Assembly: GCA_020049805.1 (NCBI GenBank)
Contig: JAGVLN010000024.1
Location: 1-49,575 of the forward strand
Length of the DNA stretch: 49,575 nt
From: Rickettsiales bacterium
GTDB lineage: Bacteria > Pseudomonadota > Alphaproteobacteria > Rickettsiales > JABSSG01
Reading direction: 5' to 3'
Position 1 is the first letter of the stretch; every line of letters begins with the position of its first letter. Of the stretch, positions 45,201 to 49,575 are shown in pieces. Under the pieces are notes generated by a model that saw nothing but the letters and a program-made list of their open reading frames with translations, had not been told where the DNA came from and searched no databases. Both the position numbers and the translations under genes were made by a program.

Positions 45201-45771
45201 TTTTGCTGGCTATAAAAAAATGATCGATCGTTATAAAGTTGCTGAAATTGAACAATACGCTGACGAAGTAGTATGGTGTTGTGATGAAGGTTTGTTATCT
45301 TCAAATAGAACTCAGGATAAGTCCTACTATGGTAATATTGTTAATGCTATTTTGGCCTATAGTAAAGGGGAGCTTGGTCAAACATCATTTGATTTGAAAA
45401 AAATTAACCGGATTATAGCAATTGGCTCAGATAGGATGATGGCAGCAGTTAATCAAGCCAGGCACTCAATCTTACAAAATTATCTAAGTAAAGATCATAT
45501 TGCTGTAGCAAGTATTAACTCGCCAATGCAATGCATGATGAAGGAAATTTGTGCTCAATGTTTGCAAAAACACGTTGATCATGAAACTGGCATTGAGACT
45601 TATGTATATAGTTGCTTTGATCAAGATCAACAAATGAGCACAGTGGATTTTGGTCATTTACATGATCGTTTGAAGCAAAATTCCTTGCAGGAAAAATTAA
45701 CCACTAAATGGGTGAATTATTCACTGCAAACGTTAGGAAAAAGGGCTATTATCAATAGTACTACAGAATAA
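42280..45771 (+). CDS. Large iron-sulfur flavoprotein: GltD/NfnB-like and NfnA/PyrK-like modules fused
   Basis: A 1163-residue oxidoreductase. Residues 1-240 are helical with no recognised domain. Seven cysteines follow (242, 245, 253, 279, 319, 322, 326) in CIFCHNQGKDSC, TGCPLEE and CNDCMKSC, resembling the [4Fe-4S]-binding N-terminus of GltD/NfnB. Two dinucleotide folds come next: VAGLGPAGF near 383 and VIGGGLTAID near 561. The last third is a ferredoxin-reductase-like unit: flavin barrel near 815-870 (QFQPGQFYRL), nucleotide loop LVGGGLGNAV near 948, and a [2Fe-2S]-type cysteine cluster CMMKEICAQC near 1084. NfnAB and SudAB have these as separate chains. The electron partners are unknown. 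It starts 27 bp after hslU. Confidence 0.75.
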   Translation: MSDLALGFGLKFEDLYEREGLLKVDYHFLQHLKESNSELYHRLISVRNEKRPLAKLDYSNLIVELAPIVEDYIAKVFNIELEVNDLSKQHNKLSIIFRCKRLFVQRRAVKEYASIDWLNHDISQIETDLLKFLGMQEIDELSFSEQVMLWLQEAEKHKQQIDLALQYAAWATLNEKGKIRHKAGVLFKLPKKLDPLNLIDLKQQVVDEVKILKSADVRSRDGFSLTDTAGTLIQALDHANYCIFCHNQGKDSCSKGFLNSQPNSTKFKTNVFGEQLTGCPLEEKISEMNNLKSLGYTIGALATVIIDNPMVAATGHRICNDCMKSCIYQKQEPVNIPKVETRVLNDVLNLPWGFEIYSLLTRWNPLNIENSICKIATEYKILVAGLGPAGFTLAHYLLNEGHVVVGIDGLKIEPLDPTLSGINEEGRRVKFLPIKDINRVFENLDNRVAQGFGGVAEYGITVRWNKNYLKIIRLLLERRSNFRMFGNVRFGSNITYETATRVGFDHIALAFGAGKPNLLEMPNAFAGGVKMASDFLMALQLTGAARYDLIANLQVRLPILVIGGGLTAIDTATESAAYYVRQVEKFAERYNILVEQYGLDEVTKDFTPRDWLIAQEFIEHAKIFAEERGKATQENRSPNFINILDQLGGVNVVYRKSITDAPSYRLNPEELHMAMEEGIGFVENAVPQEVQVDQDNNVTGLKVNIEHNIHIIPARTVFIAAGTNPNTVLQREDPVHFQLDKKYFRAIDEEGNIVSLQKISKPDNNFILTTIDQENRAVSFFGDLHPSYAGNVVKAMASAKNGYQAITNILQKRKPEKINTSKFFETLNNKFTATIKEVIQLTPSIVEVIIKSPFAAEQFQPGQFYRLQNYEANALKATIKEQDIKLAMEGIAVTGAWVDKTQGLISLIVLEMGGSSDLCRFLKPDEKVALMGPTGRPTEIKANEQVMLVGGGLGNAVLFSIAKAFKEAGSKVLYFAGYKKMIDRYKVAEIEQYADEVVWCCDEGLLSSNRTQDKSYYGNIVNAILAYSKGELGQTSFDLKKINRIIAIGSDRMMAAVNQARHSILQNYLSKDHIAVASINSPMQCMMKEICAQCLQKHVDHETGIETYVYSCFDQDQQMSTVDFGHLHDRLKQNSLQEKLTTKWVNYSLQTLGKRAIINSTTE

Positions 45772-45777
45772 TAAGAA

Positions 45778-48585
45778 TTATACTACAGGTTCGGCTACTG
45801 CGCCGCTAACGCTAACAGTTGCCGGATCGCTAGTAACTGTTGTGCCATCATGAACGTCTCCACTTTCAGAAGCATCATCTTCACTTCCACCTCCCGCCGC
45901 TAACTCTTCTTCTAATCGGCGAGCTTCTTCGCGTAATTTAGCTGCTTTCTCTAGAGCCTCAGCCTGTGCACGCAATTTTTGTGCTTTACGAACTGCATCT
46001 TGAAGCCTTGCTCCTGTTCCACCGCCACCTATGTCTGTTGCCGTACTGCTACCATCGCCGTCATCATCACTACGCTTAGTTGATCTTGCTACGGCACGAG
46101 CTGCTGCTTGGAATTTTGTGGTTGGTGTTCTTGCGCCCGCAGGTGCTACTGGCGCAACCATTCCTTCGCTTACAGGTGCTGCTGGTACAGCCATTTCTTC
46201 GCCAACATCAGCAGCGCCACCTCCTGCTCTAGTCGGTGCAAATGCTCCTCTAGCTGCTGCTACAGGTCGTGCTCCTTCTACTTCATGTTCGGCACCTCCT
46301 CCCATCCCAGTAGCATCGCTATCTTCTTCACCAGCTTTATGCTTTAATCTAGCTACCACTAATGCTCCTTTAGCAGCTTTTTGAAGTTTTGCTCTTGCAT
46401 CATCTTTGCCTCCAAGCACACCCTTAACTGTACTATGCTTTCTTGTAGCAACTGCACCAACTGCGACTCGCGCCTCAACTTCTTCTCCTAAACCAGGTGC
46501 TGCGGCCGTCATTGTCTTACTGTCTGCATGCTCATCAGCAGGTTTGGTTATTCTAGTTACTGTTACTACTTTCCTACCTGCTGCTTGAAATTTTGATCTT
46601 GGACCTGAAATACCAACTCCTGCTGCTCCTTCTATAATCATTGCACCGTCTCGTTCGACTTGTGCTAGCAGAGCTCTATCAGCAGCACCTCTGTTCAGCA
46701 TCATTGGGTTCGTCATGGCTACACCACCACTTGGATTTCCTCCGTCAAGCATTCCGATACCAGCTCCTTCATCTCCTCCTGGAGGAGGTGGGAGTTCACC
46801 TCTAGCAGCTGCAGCAATGTCTGCCAGCGCTTTCTTGTGGGCAATAGCTGCTTTTTTATCGGAGTGACGTTTATAGAAAAAACCTCCAATTGCGGCAATC
46901 ATTCCAACAATTGCACCTGTAATCCCAAGCCCTATTTGCACATTCTTTGCTACACTACTAGAATCATCTGATGCTGGAGCTTGTACTATTATTGCTAGCG
47001 ATGGTGCTACTGAAGGCGTTTGGGATGGGGATGGAGTATTCGAAGCTGTTTTAGAGGGTGTAGGCGTGTTGGAAGGTGTGCCTGTAGGTGTAATTGTAAT
47101 ACTTGCCGTAGGTGTTCCCGTAGGTGTCTGTGTAGGGGTCGGTGTATTGCTTGGCGTAGATGTAATGCTTGGTGTAGCTGTCACTGATGGTGATGGAAAA
47201 GCAGCACTTCTGCCTTTTACAGAGTAAAATCCTCCTGCGCCTCCATTTAAGGCAACAGCGCCTATAATGATTCCAGGCATATTATCAATAGTTGCAGTTT
47301 CTACGGCAAAACCAGTATTATCTTCAGAATTAACGCCTCTAATGGTTATACCTTTATTACCATTATTAAAATTGGCTAAACTATTTTGAGCAGCGTAACC
47401 ATTTGGATCACCAAAAATAACGTTACAGCCACCTAATTTGTTATTTATATCAGGTGAACAAGAAACTATACTATTACATCCTTGATAATTTATGTCTAAG
47501 GAAGCTAAAGAGTAACCAATGTGGTCTCCTGAGTTTATACCAGTGAAAGTAGTTACTTTTACACTACCAGGTGTAGCTAAATTTACAGTAGCTGGATAAC
47601 CACCATTTTGGGCTTCTACTAAATATAATTTTCCTGTGTAAGTTGGGACCGCGGTGCCAGACTCACTTATAATTATAGTTACTGTATTATTACAATAAAG
47701 ATTTTTAGCGGCTAGTACAGCTTGACCTGTACGAAGACCAGAAGTACCAATAAAATGAGTTCCAGTAGTGCCATTAAGATAGGTTTGTAAGTTAAGTTGA
47801 GCAGGAAAATTAGACTGCCCCATAACCAAATGAACTTTACTATTGGTAGATTCACTGAAAAGAAATTCTCTAATTCCATCACCATTAATATCATCAACTC
47901 CATTTACTGATACACCCGCATTAGCAAGGATACCAGTTAAAACAGTTGCTATTCCATTAAGGTTATCAGTAGAAATTTGCCTTGGAAGGTTTGAATTACC
48001 AGGTAAGAAATAAAATTTTCCACTAAATGAAGCGCCAAAAATAAGATCAGCGAGACCGTCACCAGTTACGTCGTCAATTCCTTTTACAAAGTTTATGTAA
48101 TCACCAGAAGCGGTTCCGCAGATAGTAACTCTACTAGCAGTAATAAGATTAACACTATCAGGAAATCCAGTATTACTACTAGGCACTATATATATACATC
48201 CAGTTTGGCTATTAGCATACGGAGAAGCAATAGCTAAAGCATTGCCGGTGCCGAGAAAATTTCCTACAGGACTTACTGAGAAGCCAGTATAGTCATTTGG
48301 GCTAGTACTAGTAAAGACAATACCTTCACTAGCAGTGATAGATGATACATTAAAAGTAGGAGTTAAAGCAGTTTGTCTTCCCCAATATAAAAAACATTTT
48401 GCAATTCCAGGTGCGCAACCCCCAAAATCCCTGGTTCCATCTTCATTGAAATCTATATCTGTAATCAATTTGTAACCTAGGTTAGAGCCACCTGGGTAGC
48501 CATAATATTTCGCTCCGCTTAATCCATCAAGATCAGCTAAATTAAAAGGATTAGGGAATGTACCTTTAGTTGTTTGATTAGGCAT
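45778..48585 (-). CDS. Integrin-like FG-GAP propeller protein with Ser/Thr-Pro stalk, one membrane helix and repeated tail
   Basis: The 935-residue protein has four parts. Residues ~15-460 contain seven FG-GAP-like units (for example GDHIGYSLAS, DYTGFSVS), enough for a seven-bladed propeller, with calcium-type loops DFNEDGTRD, DVTGDGLAD and DINGDGIRE. Residues ~462-529 are Ser/Thr-Pro repeats like a mucin stalk. A single membrane helix (~551-572, IGLGITGAIVGMIAAIGGFF) is followed by KRHSDKK. The remaining ~360 residues are Ala/Gly-rich with four diverged helical units (K/R-F/L-Q-x-A near 664, 730, 822 and 858) and a C-terminal coiled coil. No N-terminal signal peptide is visible. AGGAGGG ribosome binding site. 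Positive residues after the helix predict the tail in the cytoplasm. Integrin-like adhesion or host interaction is inference. Confidence 0.85.
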   Translation of the reverse strand: MPNQTTKGTFPNPFNLADLDGLSGAKYYGYPGGSNLGYKLITDIDFNEDGTRDFGGCAPGIAKCFLYWGRQTALTPTFNVSSITASEGIVFTSTSPNDYTGFSVSPVGNFLGTGNALAIASPYANSQTGCIYIVPSSNTGFPDSVNLITASRVTICGTASGDYINFVKGIDDVTGDGLADLIFGASFSGKFYFLPGNSNLPRQISTDNLNGIATVLTGILANAGVSVNGVDDINGDGIREFLFSESTNSKVHLVMGQSNFPAQLNLQTYLNGTTGTHFIGTSGLRTGQAVLAAKNLYCNNTVTIIISESGTAVPTYTGKLYLVEAQNGGYPATVNLATPGSVKVTTFTGINSGDHIGYSLASLDINYQGCNSIVSCSPDINNKLGGCNVIFGDPNGYAAQNSLANFNNGNKGITIRGVNSEDNTGFAVETATIDNMPGIIIGAVALNGGAGGFYSVKGRSAAFPSPSVTATPSITSTPSNTPTPTQTPTGTPTASITITPTGTPSNTPTPSKTASNTPSPSQTPSVAPSLAIIVQAPASDDSSSVAKNVQIGLGITGAIVGMIAAIGGFFYKRHSDKKAAIAHKKALADIAAAARGELPPPPGGDEGAGIGMLDGGNPSGGVAMTNPMMLNRGAADRALLAQVERDGAMIIEGAAGVGISGPRSKFQAAGRKVVTVTRITKPADEHADSKTMTAAAPGLGEEVEARVAVGAVATRKHSTVKGVLGGKDDARAKLQKAAKGALVVARLKHKAGEEDSDATGMGGGAEHEVEGARPVAAARGAFAPTRAGGGAADVGEEMAVPAAPVSEGMVAPVAPAGARTPTTKFQAAARAVARSTKRSDDDGDGSSTATDIGGGGTGARLQDAVRKAQKLRAQAEALEKAAKLREEARRLEEELAAGGGSEDDASESGDVHDGTTVTSDPATVSVSGAVAEPVV
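46998..47200 (-). repeat. Low-complexity Ser/Thr-Pro stalk repeats
   Basis: A run of imperfect short repeats encoding T-P, S-P and S-N-T-P units inside the FG-GAP gene. Related DNA octamers such as GTAGGTGT recur in the strand as written. Repeats of this type can change length by slippage and give an extended, glycosylation-prone stalk. Confidence 0.7.
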
Positions 48586-48624
48586 GAGAATAGCCCTCCT
48601 GGATATTATAGTGATTAAGGTTAA

Positions 48625-48653
48625 ATAATCGTATTTTTCTTATAAACTGTCAA
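48625..48653 (-). promoter_or_regulatory. Putative promoter of the FG-GAP gene
   Basis: On the minus strand CTTGACA has a perfect TTGACA at 48653-48648, followed after 17 bp by GATTAT (48630-48625, 4 of 6). The expected leader is about 33 nt and ends in the strong AGGAGGG site. Confidence 0.55.
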
Positions 48654-48830
48654 GATTTATTACATCTTAATTAACTAAAAGTCAATATTTTAGAATACAA
48701 TTTTTTTAATTAGTTAGAAGCTATTAAAAAGGTCTTTAGGTTTAGTCTAACTAGTTTCTTTTTTACAACTTATAATTAGTTATATTATTTATTAGTGTAG
48801 ATTAGGCTTTACTAATTTTAGTAATTGTTT

Positions 48831-48846
48831 TCTTATCTAAATAAGA
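48831..48846 (+). other. Small inverted repeat before the edge gene
   Basis: TCTTAT-CTAA-ATAAGA forms a 6-bp hairpin just upstream of the ribosome binding site AAGGGAGAA (48862-48870). The 288-bp gap 48586-48873 is otherwise AT-rich with no gene; it must carry the promoters of both divergent genes. Confidence 0.25.
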
Positions 48847-48873
48847 TGTATCGAATTAAGTAAGGGAGAAGTA

Positions 48874-49575
48874 ATGGCTGATGCTCAGAGTGTAAGTTAT
48901 CTAACTAACGGAGTAAATAATGTAATTACAGATCCTAACTTACGCAATATGGCTCTAGGCATTGTAAGACGATACAATGCTGATAAAATTACATTAACTC
49001 AAGCCCAAGATCTTTTACAAGGAATTTTTCCTGGTTTCATGAATGCAGTAGGTTCTGTACCTGGCTTAACAAATCCTCCTCAAGCAATTGTAGATACTGG
49101 AGCATCAGCTTTAGCAGCTACTCAAGCTGTTTTAGGTTATGGTACAGCTATTGGTGGAGGTTATTCTACAGCAATAGATGCAATTAATGGGATAATAGCT
49201 GGAGGTGGGGGAGGAGGTGGTAGTATAGGAATCGCTCCGTTTGGTTATCAAGGAGTATGGTCAACTGTAAATCTAGGATTTGGTACTGATGACATTAGTG
49301 GTATAGGAGCTACTAATAATGTTACCAGTGCGATTGTTGGAGTAAATAATAAAGTTACTACATTACAGACATACGTAACGGGATTAGTTACAGTGCAGGG
49401 TGGTACAGCAGCGCTTCCTGCAGCAATAGGAGATTTTTCTTCATTTACTGGTACAGTATTATCTGGTACGGGCACTACAGTAAAAGCATCAGTACAGGCG
49501 CTAGGAACAGCGGTAGATACATTAAATACACGAGTAACAGGGTTAGTTACAGTACAGGGTGGTACAGCCGCACTT
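48874..49575 (+). CDS. Partial repeat protein, cut by the window end
   Basis: The frame is open from the ATG at 48874 to the last base (234 residues visible), with AAGGGAGAA as ribosome binding site. The first ~85 residues form an apparently globular start (DPNLRNMALGIVRRYNADK). A Gly-rich linker with seven consecutive glycines follows near residue 115. From residue ~150 the sequence becomes repetitive, with a 53-residue (159-bp) unit containing VTGLVTVQGGTAAL starting at residue 168 and again at 221. Short heptad-like stretches such as NNKVTTLQTYV precede each copy. There is no signal peptide. The repeat chemistry (Thr, Gly, Val, Ala) recalls fibre-like surface or tail proteins, but I recognise no family. 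Confidence 0.75.
   Translation, partial: MADAQSVSYLTNGVNNVITDPNLRNMALGIVRRYNADKITLTQAQDLLQGIFPGFMNAVGSVPGLTNPPQAIVDTGASALAATQAVLGYGTAIGGGYSTAIDAINGIIAGGGGGGGSIGIAPFGYQGVWSTVNLGFGTDDISGIGATNNVTSAIVGVNNKVTTLQTYVTGLVTVQGGTAALPAAIGDFSSFTGTVLSGTGTTVKASVQALGTAVDTLNTRVTGLVTVQGGTAAL

Noticed and set aside
46031-46588. Ala/Ser/Cys-rich open frames on the plus strand, opposite the FG-GAP tail
   Set aside because: They are mirror frames of the GC-richer Ala/Gly codons of the real gene, without ribosome binding sites or any domain.
49248-49475. A minus-strand open frame in the repeat protein
   Set aside because: It is an antisense product of the Thr/Gly/Val repeats and lacks a start signal.

Overview
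The window is AT-rich chromosomal DNA with short intergenic gaps, small overlapping operons and single tRNA genes carrying encoded CCA ends. The gene content fits an alphaproteobacterium of the order Rickettsiales or a close host-associated relative: Coq7, a eukaryote-type NADP isocitrate dehydrogenase, DUF1674/SdhAF4, an HslV with a short alphaproteobacterial-style propeptide, and a lon promoter of the alphaproteobacterial heat-shock type. Genus and family cannot be fixed from the sequence alone. Metabolic and housekeeping genes dominate. Accessory material lies mainly at the two ends and in one ABC transporter.

Layout. 1-2250: end of a coiled-coil protein with 32-residue repeats, a small overlapping reading frame, and an alanine/glutamate-rich coiled-coil protein. 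2292-8619: ABC-2 permease (minus), then gyrA-coaD-recG (plus). 8625-15254, minus strand: tRNA-Val, hup, lon, clpX, clpP, tig and tRNA-Leu, the classic trigger factor/Clp/Lon quality-control cluster. 15362-19652, plus: coq7, tRNA-Gly, a SbmA/YddA-type ABC transporter and icd. 19649-24642, minus: the dcw start mraZ-rsmH-ftsL-ftsI-murE behind a clear array of MraZ-type boxes. 24939-28680, plus: tRNA-Pro, a carboxylesterase, trmB, a cold-shock gene with a long leader, a DEAD-box helicase and ogt. 28670-35714, minus: an OprB-type porin, then HAD phosphatase, Nudix, bolA, ruvC, yebC, maf, infA, gshA and rsmE. 35748-39866, plus: DUF1674, then 3-hydroxybutyrate dehydrogenase, acetoacetate decarboxylase and patatin, then a membrane phosphoesterase. 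39872-45771: a DUF2628 protein (minus), hslV-hslU and a 1163-residue iron-sulfur flavoprotein (plus). 45778-49575: an integrin-like FG-GAP surface protein (minus) and, divergently, the start of a long repeat protein cut by the window edge.

How the genes fit together. The dcw genes and a MurE with the DNPR motif indicate meso-diaminopimelate peptidoglycan synthesis. Two ATP-dependent protease systems with their chaperone and Lon, plus HslUV, give full protein quality control. The three-gene ketone-body/patatin operon suggests use or disposal of 3-hydroxybutyrate and acetoacetate together with lipid hydrolysis. The strongest candidates for something undescribed are the FG-GAP protein, which combines a seven-blade propeller, a Ser/Thr-Pro stalk, one membrane helix and a tail with four diverged repeats; the single-chain NfnAB-like oxidoreductase; and the repeat proteins at both ends. 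The best regulatory signals are the five-fold 10-bp phased TGG array before mraZ, the competing-hairpin leader of the cold-shock gene and the RpoH-like promoter of lon.
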